A stretch of 8,439 nt of DNA from Acidimicrobiaceae bacterium (GCA_003152555.1 PMAL01000043.1:23989-32427), one strand, 5' to 3'. Positions 1 through 7,044 are shown, counted from the first letter of the stretch. Numbers and translations: made by a program. The notes: a model not told the origin generated them from the letters alone.

Positions 1-810
1 CACGTCATTGAGTACCGCGGTGACGCCATTCGTGCGCTGAGTATGGAAGGTCGCATGACCGTATGCAACATGAGCATCGAGGCCGGCGCGCGCGCGGGAC
101 TCGTAGCGGTCGACGAAACCACGATTGACTACCTGCGCGGTCGTCCCGGCGTGCCCGAGGGTGACGAATTCGAAATCGCGGCGACACGCTGGCGCACCTT
201 TACGAGCGACGACGACGCTCACTTTGACGTCGAGGTCGAGCTCGACGCTGCTGACTTGGTACCCTTCGTCACCTGGGGCACTAATCCCGCCCAGGTCGTC
301 GCGCTCAATGGTGTCGTGCCCACGCCCGAGGCCATCAGCGACCCCGACCAACGCGAGGCCACCGAGCGCGCCCTCACCTACATGGACCTGGAACCCGGCA
401 CCGCCGTGCGCGACATTCCTGTCGACGTGGTCTTCATTGGATCGTGCACCAACTCGCGCATTGAAGACCTACGGGCCGCCGCCGCGGTGGCCAGCGGGCA
501 TCACGTTGCCGACCACGTACGAGCCCTCGTCGTTCCCGGATCGCATCGCGTGAAGAAGCAGGCCGAAGACGAGGGGCTCGACCAAATTTTCACTGACGCT
601 GGATTTGAGTGGCGAGAACCGGGCTGCTCGATGTGCCTGGGCATGAATCCCGACACCTTGAAACCTGGGCAGCGCTGCGCCTCCACGTCAAACCGAAATT
701 TTGAGGGGCGCCAGGGACGCGGCGGTCGCACCCATCTCGTCTCCCCGGTCGTCGCCGCCGCGACCGCCATCCAGGGCCACTTCTCTTCGCCCGGAGAACT
801 CGGTTCATGA
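1..810 (+). CDS. leuC: 3-isopropylmalate dehydratase large subunit (partial, 5' end outside window)
   Basis: This is the C-terminal 269 residues of LeuC, the large subunit of isopropylmalate isomerase. The enzyme converts 2-isopropylmalate to 3-isopropylmalate in cytoplasmic leucine biosynthesis and is an aconitase-type [4Fe-4S] hydro-lyase. The reading frame is open from base 1, beginning HVIEYRGDAIRALSMEGRMT, so the internal ATG at 43 is not the start. The three cluster-ligating cysteines of the family are visible: one in the GSCTNSR motif (residue 149 of the visible part) and two in GCSMCLGMNPD (residues 209 and 212). The STSNRNFEGRQG motif near the end is also typical. About 200 N-terminal residues are missing, judging from the usual length near 470. 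The stop overlaps the leuD start (ATGA), so the two subunits are almost certainly translationally coupled. Family assignment is very secure. Confidence 0.97.
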   Translation, partial: HVIEYRGDAIRALSMEGRMTVCNMSIEAGARAGLVAVDETTIDYLRGRPGVPEGDEFEIAATRWRTFTSDDDAHFDVEVELDAADLVPFVTWGTNPAQVVALNGVVPTPEAISDPDQREATERALTYMDLEPGTAVRDIPVDVVFIGSCTNSRIEDLRAAAAVASGHHVADHVRALVVPGSHRVKKQAEDEGLDQIFTDAGFEWREPGCSMCLGMNPDTLKPGQRCASTSNRNFEGRQGRGGRTHLVSPVVAAATAIQGHFSSPGELGS

Positions 811-1424
811 AACCGGTCAATGTCGTCGAAGGTCGTTGCGTTCCGCTCGAACGCTCCGACGTCGACACCGACCAGATCATTCCGTCTGACTGGCTCAAAC
901 GGGTGGAGCGCACGGGCTTCGGGCGCGGACTCTTTAGCGAGTGGCGTGACGATCCAGATTTTGTACTCAATCGACCGGATTACGTGGGCGCGACCATCAT
1001 GAGCGCCGGGCCGCGCTTTGGCATTGGCTCATCGCGCGAGCATGCGGTGTGGGCCCTCATGGATTTTGGGTTTCAAGCAATCATCGCGCCTTCCTTCGGC
1101 GACATCTTTCAGAACAACGCCGCCAAGCAGGGATTGGTGATCGTGCAGCTGGGCGCCGACGACGTTGACGAGTTGACAAGCCTGGTCAAACTAGAGCCCA
1201 CCCGTTTGGTGGTCGTCGACGTCGTGCACCTGCGCGTTGAGGTGCCCGAGGCGGGATGGCAGCGTAACTTCACCCTCGACCCGATGACCCAGCAGCGCTT
1301 GCTCAACGGCTGGGACGACATTGGCCTGACCGAACGTCGCGAGGATGCGATCATCACCTACGAAGCTTCGAATGTCGCCCCGACGCTGGAGGGCATCTTT
1401 GACGATGCGGGCCACGTTCGTTAA
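807..1424 (+). CDS. leuD: 3-isopropylmalate dehydratase small subunit
   Basis: LeuD (205 aa, normal length for bacterial LeuD) supplies the swivelling domain that closes the active site of LeuC in isopropylmalate isomerase. Diagnostic segments are the N-terminal RSDVDTDQIIPSDWLKR (the mobile loop region), FVLNRPDY, the substrate-binding GIGSSREHAVWAL, and the IIAPSFGDIFQNNAAKQGL segment. The ATG at 807 overlaps the leuC stop by four bases and has a GGAG at 793-796 about 10 bases upstream. The 3' end overlaps the start of the downstream PLD-like gene by 20 bases, so the transcript very likely continues past leuD. Nothing is missing or unusual in the protein itself. Confidence 0.97.
   Translation: MKPVNVVEGRCVPLERSDVDTDQIIPSDWLKRVERTGFGRGLFSEWRDDPDFVLNRPDYVGATIMSAGPRFGIGSSREHAVWALMDFGFQAIIAPSFGDIFQNNAAKQGLVIVQLGADDVDELTSLVKLEPTRLVVVDVVHLRVEVPEAGWQRNFTLDPMTQQRLLNGWDDIGLTERREDAIITYEASNVAPTLEGIFDDAGHVR
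1388..1393 (+). promoter_or_regulatory. Ribosome binding site inside leuD for the PLD-like gene
   Basis: GGAGGG lies 11 bases before the ATG at 1405, within the last codons of leuD. It favours 1405 over the earlier in-frame ATG at 1345, which would put 80 bases of overlap on leuD, and over the ATG at 1504, which would leave the signal peptide without its basic N-terminal region. Confidence 0.5.
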
Positions 1425-2466
1425 GTCATTCGGGCGTTACGCCGCTTCCGACACGTCAATTCGTGAAGGCAGACATCCCCGACTGGCCCCACTAGCGCTC
1501 TCGATGCTCGCCGTCGCGCTGGTGTCGCTCGGAGTTGCGGCCAGCCACGCGTCGGCGGCAGCTTCACCGAGTCAACTCTCAACCTTCGTCGAACCAGCGG
1601 CTGGCTTCGGATTCTTGGGCCACGCGATCTTGGGCGCCAAGCACACGATCGACCTGTCGATGTACGAACTTGAAGACCCCACTATCGAGTCCGAGCTCGT
1701 CACGAGCGCCCGCGCGGGTGTTGACGTACGAGTGGTGCTCGATTCGGAGTACGGCATCGCGAGTGACAACGAACCGGCGGCCACGACACTGGAACGCGGC
1801 GGGGCACACGTCGTCTTCGCGCCCGACGATCAAATATTCCACGCGAAGTACCTCGTCATTGATGGCACCTCGCTCTACATTGGCACCGCCAATTTCCAGG
1901 CGCGGTACTACTCGTCAACACGCGATTTCTGGATTCTTGACCGCAACCATGCCGACATCGCCGCGGCCCAAGCCACGTTCTCGGCCGATTTCGCCCACCG
2001 CAGCGCGGCGCTCAGTACCGGCAGTGGTGACCTCATCTGGAGTCCGGGTTCCACCAACGCGCTCGTTGACCTGATCCAGTCGGCCAAACGCTCACTGTTG
2101 GTGGAGAACGAGGAGATGGACTCGTACACCATTGAATCGGCCTTAGAAGCGGACGCTAATCGCGGTGTCGACGTCGAGGTTGTGATGACCTATGACTCCG
2201 AGTGGCATTCCGCGCTTTCAGAGTTGGCCAGCGCGGGCGTGCACGTGCACACGTTAAAAGAGAGTCAGGTGTACATACATGCGAAGGTCATTTGCGCCGA
2301 CTGCACCCGAAGTGGCGGCACAGTGTTCGTCGGCAGTGAGAACTTTTCTACGTCGTCGCTGGACTACAACCGCGAGTTGGGCGTCATCACCGCCGTAACA
2401 GCGGTGGTCAACACCGTGCGCGACACCGTTGAAGGCGACTACGCCCAGGGAACGGCCAAGTTCTAG
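1405..2466 (+). CDS. Secreted phospholipase D-like protein with two HKD motifs
   Basis: A 353-residue member of the phospholipase D superfamily, whose members cleave or transfer phosphodiester bonds (phospholipases, cardiolipin synthases, nucleases). Two complete HxK(x)4D motifs are present: FHAKYLVIDG with H146, K148 and D153, followed by IGTANF; and IHAKVICADC with H292, K294 and D299, followed by VGSENFS. Two motifs in one chain mean a complete active site without dimerisation. Residues 27-45 are hydrophobic after a basic stretch (REGRHPR) and are followed by ASHASAAAS, so a signal peptide cut near residue 51 is likely and the protein should act outside the cytoplasm. There are no other membrane helices, unlike typical cardiolipin synthases. 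The only two cysteines, C297 and C300, bracket D299. The start lies inside leuD. Substrate (lipid or nucleic acid) cannot be read from the sequence. Confidence 0.9.
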   Translation: MRATFVKSFGRYAASDTSIREGRHPRLAPLALSMLAVALVSLGVAASHASAAASPSQLSTFVEPAAGFGFLGHAILGAKHTIDLSMYELEDPTIESELVTSARAGVDVRVVLDSEYGIASDNEPAATTLERGGAHVVFAPDDQIFHAKYLVIDGTSLYIGTANFQARYYSSTRDFWILDRNHADIAAAQATFSADFAHRSAALSTGSGDLIWSPGSTNALVDLIQSAKRSLLVENEEMDSYTIESALEADANRGVDVEVVMTYDSEWHSALSELASAGVHVHTLKESQVYIHAKVICADCTRSGGTVFVGSENFSTSSLDYNRELGVITAVTAVVNTVRDTVEGDYAQGTAKF

Positions 2467-2567
2467 ACAATCTGTACAGGCTCGTAGTAGGCGCTCGGAT
2501 GAGTCTCGGCAAAAGGTGTCTTCGTGCCCACGACGACGGGCCAGAAAAATGGCGATCGCTGATAGCG
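2463..2567 (-). pseudogene. Possible 3' remnant of a decayed minus-strand gene
   Basis: On the minus strand an open frame ends at a stop (bases 2465-2463) that overlaps the PLD stop. Its last ~34 codons read like real protein (RYQRSPFFWPVVVGTKTPF, then AETHPSAYYEPVQIV), rich in aromatic residues and glycine/proline, and about two thirds of its third positions are G or C. Further upstream on the same strand the frame becomes arginine- and serine-rich and no longer looks like protein; it has no credible start or ribosome binding site. I do not recognise the family. It may be the tail of a gene that has lost its front, or chance. Confidence 0.25.
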
Positions 2568-2641
2568 TGAAATTGGTCGGGGCCACGCATCTGCCTCGAC
2601 ACTGGCTGCTCTAGATTTCGGCAGTTTTCGCCAAATTGTGC

Positions 2642-2650
2642 GGAGGAGAG
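2642..2650 (+). promoter_or_regulatory. Shine-Dalgarno-like sequence upstream of MFS gene
   Basis: GGAGGAGAG is the strongest purine-rich match in the gap before the MFS gene. It is 14 bases from an in-frame GTG at 2665 and 32 bases from the ATG at 2683, so it fits neither start ideally. It is the main reason the start of the downstream gene stays uncertain. Confidence 0.35.
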
Positions 2651-2682
2651 TCAGAAAAGCACTCGTGCGCCACCGCCCTCGA

Positions 2683-4122
2683 ATGATGACCGTACATACC
2701 CAGGATCCCAATCCGCCACCCGTAGCCGTTCACTCGAGCACCGCGGCCACGGGGGCGTCACGGCCACGGGCCGCCGAACGACTAGACCGTCTGCCGTCAA
2801 CGCGCTGGCTCGGCGCCATCATGTCACTGCTCTTTCTGAGCTGGCTCGTGGAGTCCTACGACATCGGCCTCACCGGTTCGGTGCTGCCGTCACTCACCCA
2901 CCAGTTCACGCTCACGACGTCGATGCGCTCGTTCGTCGCGATCGCCGCCAACATCGGCATCGTCATCGGCATCGTTCCCGCGGGCCATCTGGCGGACCGA
3001 TTTGGTCGGCGAAAGATTCTCATCGTGGGCACGTTCGCCTACGCCATCCTCACGTTCGCGACCGGTCTCGCGCCCGATATCGGCTCGGTCATCGCGTTGC
3101 GCATTGCCGACGGCATGGCCATGGGCGCGGTCTTTCCGATCCCGTACATCTACGCCTGCGAACTCTGCCCACCTAATCGCCGTGGTCGCTACACCGGATG
3201 GGCCGACTCCTTCCTCTCGTTCGGATACTTCTTGTCCCCCTTGCTCGCGTTGGTACTCATTCCCAACGTCGAGAACAGTTCGGGCTGGCGCATCATGTTC
3301 CTGATAGGTGGACTACCGGTTTTCTTTGCGCTGCTGGCATGGCGCTACCTACCCGAGTCGCCGCGTTGGTACGAATCAAAGGGCCGTTGGGCCGAGTGCG
3401 AAGCGACACTGTCAATCATGGAAAAACGTGCGGAGCTATCGACTGGTCATCCGTTGGCGCCCCTGGCACCCGACAACACCATCACGTCGAGGCCGTCGGC
3501 ACATCCGCTGCGCGCCGTGTTTCGCCGCCCACTTCGCCGACGGGCAGCCACACTCTGGATAACGTTCGGCGGCACCTTCTTCATCTTCTACTCGATTCAG
3601 ATTTTCATGCCAACTGCGGTAACCAAAATGGGTTACACCCTCACTTCCGCCTTCGCATTCACCGCGGTGATAGTCGGCATATCGATTCCCGGCAAACTGC
3701 TCGAGTCGTGGGTCATCGAACGGTGGGGACGAAAGCCCGTCATCGTTAGTTTCACTGTGCTCGCCGCCGCGGCGTCGCTGCTCTTTGGTTTCGTGCGCGG
3801 CGCCGTGCCGATATTGGTGCTCGGCTGCCTGATGTCATTCTTCGGCATCGGCGTGGACCCGGCAGTGAAGACCTACACCTCCGAAAGCTTTCCGACCGAG
3901 ATCCGCGCGTGGGGGGTGGCGACCACCGAGGGATTCGGACGGCTTATCTCGGGTGTTATCGGTCCGTCGTTCATCCCGTTTGTGCTGTCGAGTTTCGGCG
4001 TGGGCGCCGTGTACGTGCTCGTGGGATCCGTGGCACTCGTGAGCGCCTGTGTCGTGCTCGTGTTCGGACGAGAGACGCGTGGATTGACCTTGGAAGAGAG
4101 CGCCGCGACGGATGATTCGTGA
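2683..4122 (+). CDS. MFS transporter, sugar/aromatic-acid porter type (12 helices)
   Basis: An integral membrane transporter of the major facilitator superfamily, 479 aa from the ATG at 2683. The loop between helices 2 and 3 carries the MFS motif A, GHLADRFGRRK (residues 101-111). A related ERWGRKP at about 346-352 marks the equivalent loop of the second half. Helix 1 contains WLVESYDIGLTG, an acidic/polar motif like that of metabolite:H+ symporters such as the aromatic acid porters. The C-terminus, GRETRGLTLEE, matches the typical end of the Sugar_tr (PF00083) group. A proton-coupled importer of a small organic solute is likely, but the substrate is not evident. The first ~45 residues are hydrophilic and proline-rich. 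ATG 2683 or 2686 is chosen; GTG 2665 or 2638 would extend the protein with arginine-rich sequence. It stands alone, with gaps of about 200 bases on each side. Confidence 0.9.
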   Translation: MMTVHTQDPNPPPVAVHSSTAATGASRPRAAERLDRLPSTRWLGAIMSLLFLSWLVESYDIGLTGSVLPSLTHQFTLTTSMRSFVAIAANIGIVIGIVPAGHLADRFGRRKILIVGTFAYAILTFATGLAPDIGSVIALRIADGMAMGAVFPIPYIYACELCPPNRRGRYTGWADSFLSFGYFLSPLLALVLIPNVENSSGWRIMFLIGGLPVFFALLAWRYLPESPRWYESKGRWAECEATLSIMEKRAELSTGHPLAPLAPDNTITSRPSAHPLRAVFRRPLRRRAATLWITFGGTFFIFYSIQIFMPTAVTKMGYTLTSAFAFTAVIVGISIPGKLLESWVIERWGRKPVIVSFTVLAAAASLLFGFVRGAVPILVLGCLMSFFGIGVDPAVKTYTSESFPTEIRAWGVATTEGFGRLISGVIGPSFIPFVLSSFGVGAVYVLVGSVALVSACVVLVFGRETRGLTLEESAATDDS

Positions 4123-4154
4123 CCGGTAGTGGCTCGATGCGAAGTTGTTCGACC

Positions 4155-4180
4155 TTGATGATCGCATGGGCGATCTTCAA
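4155..4180 (+). terminator. Hairpin after the MFS gene, possible terminator
   Basis: TTGA-T-GATCGC, loop ATGG, GCGATC-T-TCAA forms a six-pair stem, one T-T mismatch and four more pairs. It starts 33 bases after the stop of the MFS gene. No run of T follows (CCGACGGGCAAAAAC), so it is not a classical Rho-independent terminator. It could be a U-tract-less terminator, a 3' end stabiliser, or an operator-like palindrome. Confidence 0.4.
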
Positions 4181-4314
4181 CCGACGGGCAAAAACGGGGC
4201 CAAATTTCGTGAGCACGCGCGGACTTTCTGTCCTCACTACTTCACCACAATTTCGCCAACCGCACCTAGAATGGAGGGAGTTCATCTGTTCTGGATTCTC
4301 GCACGTCCGGAAAG

Positions 4315-4319
4315 AAAGG
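4315..4319 (+). promoter_or_regulatory. Ribosome binding site deciding the start of the small membrane protein
   Basis: AAAGG sits 8 bases before the ATG at 4328. The frame is open further upstream, to an ATG at 4145, but that extension (HARTFCPHYFTTISPT and similar) does not look like protein and has no ribosome binding site. Confidence 0.5.
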
Positions 4320-4327
4320 CAGTCGCC

Positions 4328-4756
4328 ATGTCCGAGCAAAAGATTGCCCATCGGCGCCGCCTCGACCGCGGTCTCTACATCTCAGAGGGCGTCATGGCGT
4401 TGGGTGCCGCAGTCTTTTTGGTCGGCTTCGTCATTGAAAAATCCTCCAACACTCCCGGCAAGGCCTTAGAAGCCGCTGGGTTTGTCATCTTCGCGATTGG
4501 GCTGTTCGCCGCCGGCGCATACGGTTACCTGCTGTCCCAACACTTCTCGCGTACCGCCTCGGATCCTAAGACTCAGATTCAGATAATGACCGAAGGCCCG
4601 CGGCCGCACTTCAGCTACTTAGGCAGCCGCATGCATCAAGCGGTCGGTGATCCCACCGCCACCCTGGTGCGTGAAGTACAGGCCAACCCCGAGAACGACA
4701 TGTCCAAGGCGCGCCTCATCGAGCGTGAGCGTCAGGGTTTAGAGGGCATCGAATAG
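4328..4756 (+). CDS. Small two-helix membrane protein of unknown function
   Basis: I do not recognise this 142-residue protein. It starts with a basic cytoplasmic-looking tail (KIAHRRRLDR, residues 5-14). Two hydrophobic segments follow, at about 17-36 (ending VFLVGFVIE) and 48-70 (AAGFVIFAIGLFAAGAYGYL), joined by a short loop, KSSNTPGKALE. By the positive-inside rule both ends are probably cytoplasmic, as a helical hairpin. The last ~70 residues are soluble and charged (PHFSYLGSRMHQAVGD, then KARLIERERQGLEGIE) and could bind a partner. The start is set by AAAGG at 4315-4319. A 58-base gap separates it from the downstream exporter on the same strand, so co-transcription is possible. No catalytic motif is visible. 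Confidence 0.75.
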   Translation: MSEQKIAHRRRLDRGLYISEGVMALGAAVFLVGFVIEKSSNTPGKALEAAGFVIFAIGLFAAGAYGYLLSQHFSRTASDPKTQIQIMTEGPRPHFSYLGSRMHQAVGDPTATLVREVQANPENDMSKARLIERERQGLEGIE

Positions 4757-4814
4757 ATCGTGCTGTTCTCGATAATTTTGGTACAAGTCCGATGATCGCG
4801 GGGCCAATTACGTA

Positions 4815-6569
4815 ATGGTCGATGCCGCACAGCGTGAAGAACCCACATCGGAACTCTTGACCACCAACACAGATCGGTACAAGTGGGTGGTGCTATCGAA
4901 TACGACCCTCGGCATGTTGATGGCGACCATCGATATCTCCATCATGTTGATCGCATTACCGGACATCTTTCGCGGTATTCACATCAATCCGTTGTCGCCG
5001 GCGAACAGCTTTTATCTGCTGTGGATGATCCTGGGCTTCATGGTGGTGACCAGCGTGCTGGTCGTGAGTTTCGGTCGTCTCGGCGACATGTTCGGTCGTG
5101 TACGCATGTACAACCTGGGCTTCGTGGTGTATACGTTTTTCTCCCTGTTGCTCACCATCACCTGGATGTCGGGTACCGCGGCCGCGCTGTGGCTTGTCAT
5201 CATGAGACTGTTCCAGGGCGTAGGGGCGGCCCTCTTGATAGCCAATTCCACTGCGATCCTGACGGACGCATTTCCCGAAAATCAACGCGGCATGGCGCTG
5301 GGCATCAATCAAATCGCCGGTATCAGCGGATCATTCATAGGACTGGTTCTAGGCGGAGTGCTCGCGCCAATTCAGTGGCGACTGATCTTCCTGGTCTCCG
5401 TGCCCATTGGTCTTTTTGGCACCGTGTGGGCCTACAAGATGCTCAAGGAGATTCCTCGCAAGGTTGATAGAAGCATTGACTGGCCCGGCAACATCACCTT
5501 CGCCCTCGGGCTGATCGCGATTTTGGTGGCGGTCACGTACGGGATTCAGCCAAACGGAGGGCACTCCATGGGCTGGCTGAGTCCGCTCGTCCTTGTCAGC
5601 TTCGCGCTCGGGGTGGTGCTGCTCACAATATTCTGTCGCGTGGAAGTGCGCTCGCCGGATCCGATGTTTCGATTGTCCCTCTTTCGAATCCGCGCGTTCA
5701 CGGCGGGTAGCTTTTCCAGCTTTCTGGCGTCGCTCGGTCGAGGTGGACTCATGTTCATGCTGGTGATATGGCTGCAAGGAATTTGGCTGCCACTGCACGG
5801 CTACGACTTCGCGAGAACACCCCTGTGGGCCGGTATCGCCATGCTGCCGCTCACCGCTGGTTTTTTGATCGCTGGCCCGCTCTCGGGCTTTCTCTCGGAT
5901 CGCTACGGATCGCGACCCTTCGCCACCGGCGGAATGCTCGTAGCGGCGGCGTCGTTCGGCCTGCTTGAGGTACTACCCGTCGATTTCAGCTATTGGGGAT
6001 TTGGTGCCTTGCTCTTGCTCAACGGACTAGCGATGGGAGCGTTCGCGGCGCCCAACCGCGCGGGCGTCATGAATAGCTTGCCCTCGCAGCACCGCGGCGT
6101 CGGCTCAGGAATGAACTCCACTTTTCAGAACTCAGGTCAGGTGCTCTCTATCGGCGTCTTCTTCACGCTGATGATCCTGGGACTTTCTAGAGGATTACCT
6201 GCGGCACTGTTGCACGGATTGAGCAACGAGGGCGTACCGCTGAGTGCGGCGCGAAGTGCAGCCAATTTGCCACCCGTCTCCACACTGTTCGCGTCGTTCT
6301 TAGGCGACAACCCCATCCGTCATTTACTGGGATCCCACGTGCTCGCCGAACTCTCACCGGCCGCTCGCCACGCCGTACTCGGGCGAAAGTTTTTCCCATC
6401 CATAATCCTGGCTCCGTTTCGCACTGGGCTGCACTTGGCCTGTGATTCGGCCGTGGCCTTTTGTCTGCTCGCCGCCGGATGCTCGTGGCTGCGCGGAGGA
6501 AAATACGTCTACCACGAAGTCGAACGGCCCTCTCGAACCACGGATAATGCGTCGAGCAATACAGTATGA
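4815..6569 (+). CDS. DHA2-type MFS transporter (EmrB/QacA-like, 14 helices)
   Basis: A 584-residue drug:H+ antiporter-2 family protein of the major facilitator superfamily, expected to export hydrophobic compounds across the cytoplasmic membrane using the proton gradient. Helix 1 has the family motif form TIDISIMLIALPDI (D40), corresponding to the usual lDxTvvnvALP. Motif A is GRLGDMFGRVR at residues 87-97. Helix 5 has GISGSFIGLVLGGVLA, a degenerate motif C (antiporter motif), and a second-half motif A-like GFLSDRYGSRP is present. A hydrophilic stretch of roughly 80-90 residues precedes the last helix (from LSRGLPAALLHG to KFFPSIILAPF), longer than in EmrB, which explains the length above the usual ~510. 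ATG 4815 lacks a strong ribosome binding site (only GGGG at 4800-4803). The substrate is unknown, and no regulator is adjacent. Confidence 0.9.
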   Translation: MVDAAQREEPTSELLTTNTDRYKWVVLSNTTLGMLMATIDISIMLIALPDIFRGIHINPLSPANSFYLLWMILGFMVVTSVLVVSFGRLGDMFGRVRMYNLGFVVYTFFSLLLTITWMSGTAAALWLVIMRLFQGVGAALLIANSTAILTDAFPENQRGMALGINQIAGISGSFIGLVLGGVLAPIQWRLIFLVSVPIGLFGTVWAYKMLKEIPRKVDRSIDWPGNITFALGLIAILVAVTYGIQPNGGHSMGWLSPLVLVSFALGVVLLTIFCRVEVRSPDPMFRLSLFRIRAFTAGSFSSFLASLGRGGLMFMLVIWLQGIWLPLHGYDFARTPLWAGIAMLPLTAGFLIAGPLSGFLSDRYGSRPFATGGMLVAAASFGLLEVLPVDFSYWGFGALLLLNGLAMGAFAAPNRAGVMNSLPSQHRGVGSGMNSTFQNSGQVLSIGVFFTLMILGLSRGLPAALLHGLSNEGVPLSAARSAANLPPVSTLFASFLGDNPIRHLLGSHVLAELSPAARHAVLGRKFFPSIILAPFRTGLHLACDSAVAFCLLAAGCSWLRGGKYVYHEVERPSRTTDNASSNTV

Positions 6570-6613
6570 TTCGTCGCGTTTGAGGCGAATTGGCTGAACG
6601 GTACGCTGCGGTG

Positions 6614-6961
6614 ATGTTCATTGTGACCAACGAACGATTCGAGGAGCTGGCCGCCCAGGGCCTCGCGTCGTTGCCGGCTTCACTCTCTTCGGTAATGGAA
6701 AACGTGGCCATCATCGTCGAAGATGAGGCGCAGGGTCGCAACCTTTTCGGTCTCTACGAGGGCATTCCGCTCACGAAGCGCGGCCCAATGAGCTACACCG
6801 GCGTGCTGCCCGACCGGATCACGCTGTACCAGGCCGCAATCTGTCGCTACTGCAACAATGAAGAAGAAGTAAAGGCGCAAGTCCGCAAGACGGTCATCCA
6901 CGAGGTAGCCCACCACTTTGGCATTAGCGATCCCCGACTCGAAGAGTTGGGTTGGACGTAG
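6614..6961 (+). CDS. Zincin-like metallopeptidase family protein (Zincin_1/DUF1025)
   Basis: A compact 115-residue protein of the minimal zincin family (Pfam Zincin_1). The signature is HEVAHHFGISD: H96 and H100 should bind zinc, E97 is the catalytic base, and D106 is a plausible third ligand. The following LEELGW ending is typical of the family, as are the front part NERFEELAAQGLASLP and the central LFGLYEGIPLTKRGP. Full length for the family, with no signal peptide or membrane helix, so cytoplasmic. Physiological substrates are not established for most members. ATG 6614 is chosen; GTG 6611 and TTG 6590 are alternatives, and none has a good ribosome binding site. C77 and C80 form CRYC just ahead of the catalytic helix. 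It lies 44 bases after the exporter on the same strand, and its 3' neighbour is convergent. Confidence 0.88.
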   Translation: MFIVTNERFEELAAQGLASLPASLSSVMENVAIIVEDEAQGRNLFGLYEGIPLTKRGPMSYTGVLPDRITLYQAAICRYCNNEEEVKAQVRKTVIHEVAHHFGISDPRLEELGWT

Positions 6962-6977
6962 ATGCCTCATTGTCCTC

Positions 6978-7015
6978 ACGGGTCGAGCGCAGCGCGGCAT
7001 TTCCCGTTTGCTTTA
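6978..7015 (+). terminator. Weak candidate terminator after the zincin gene
   Basis: ACGGG (6978-6982) can pair with CCCGT (7003-7007) around a 20-base loop, followed by TTGCTTT. The short stem and large loop make this a weak candidate. Confidence 0.2.
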
Positions 7016-7044
7016 AGACACGACCAACGCTTGTGTTCTTAAGC
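7010..7044. terminator. Imperfect hairpin between convergent genes, possible bidirectional terminator
   Basis: GCTTTAAGACAC (7010-7021) pairs with GTGTTCTTAAGC (7033-7044) except for one bulged base on each arm, with an 11-base loop. It sits between the ends of the zincin gene and the minus-strand dehydrogenase gene, where a shared terminator is expected. The stem is AT-rich and lacks a strong T run on either side. Confidence 0.3.

Noticed and set aside
3835..4167. 110-codon minus-strand open frame antisense to the end of the first MFS gene
   Set aside because: Histidine/arginine-rich, low-complexity translation on the opposite strand of a clearly coding gene; a shadow of GC-rich codon use.
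4267..4272. TAGAAT as a -10 element for the small membrane protein gene
   Set aside because: No acceptable -35 hexamer at 16-18 bases upstream; one hexamer alone is expected by chance.
4145..4327. N-terminal extension of the small membrane protein to ATG 4145
   Set aside because: The added sequence does not look like protein, crosses the hairpin at 4155-4180 and has no ribosome binding site; ATG 4328 has AAAGG at proper spacing.
4771..4776. GATAAT as a -10 element for the DHA2 transporter gene
   Set aside because: Good -10 match, but no -35 element at normal spacing, so a promoter cannot be supported from sequence alone.
5349..5798. 149-codon minus-strand open frame within the DHA2 transporter gene
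   Set aside because: The translation is hydrophilic and repetitive (many E, H, R, Q), with no family features, and the opposite strand is unquestionably coding.
6187..6741. 184-codon minus-strand open frame across the end of the DHA2 gene and the start of the zincin gene
   Set aside because: Arginine-rich translation antisense to two real genes, with no recognisable motif.
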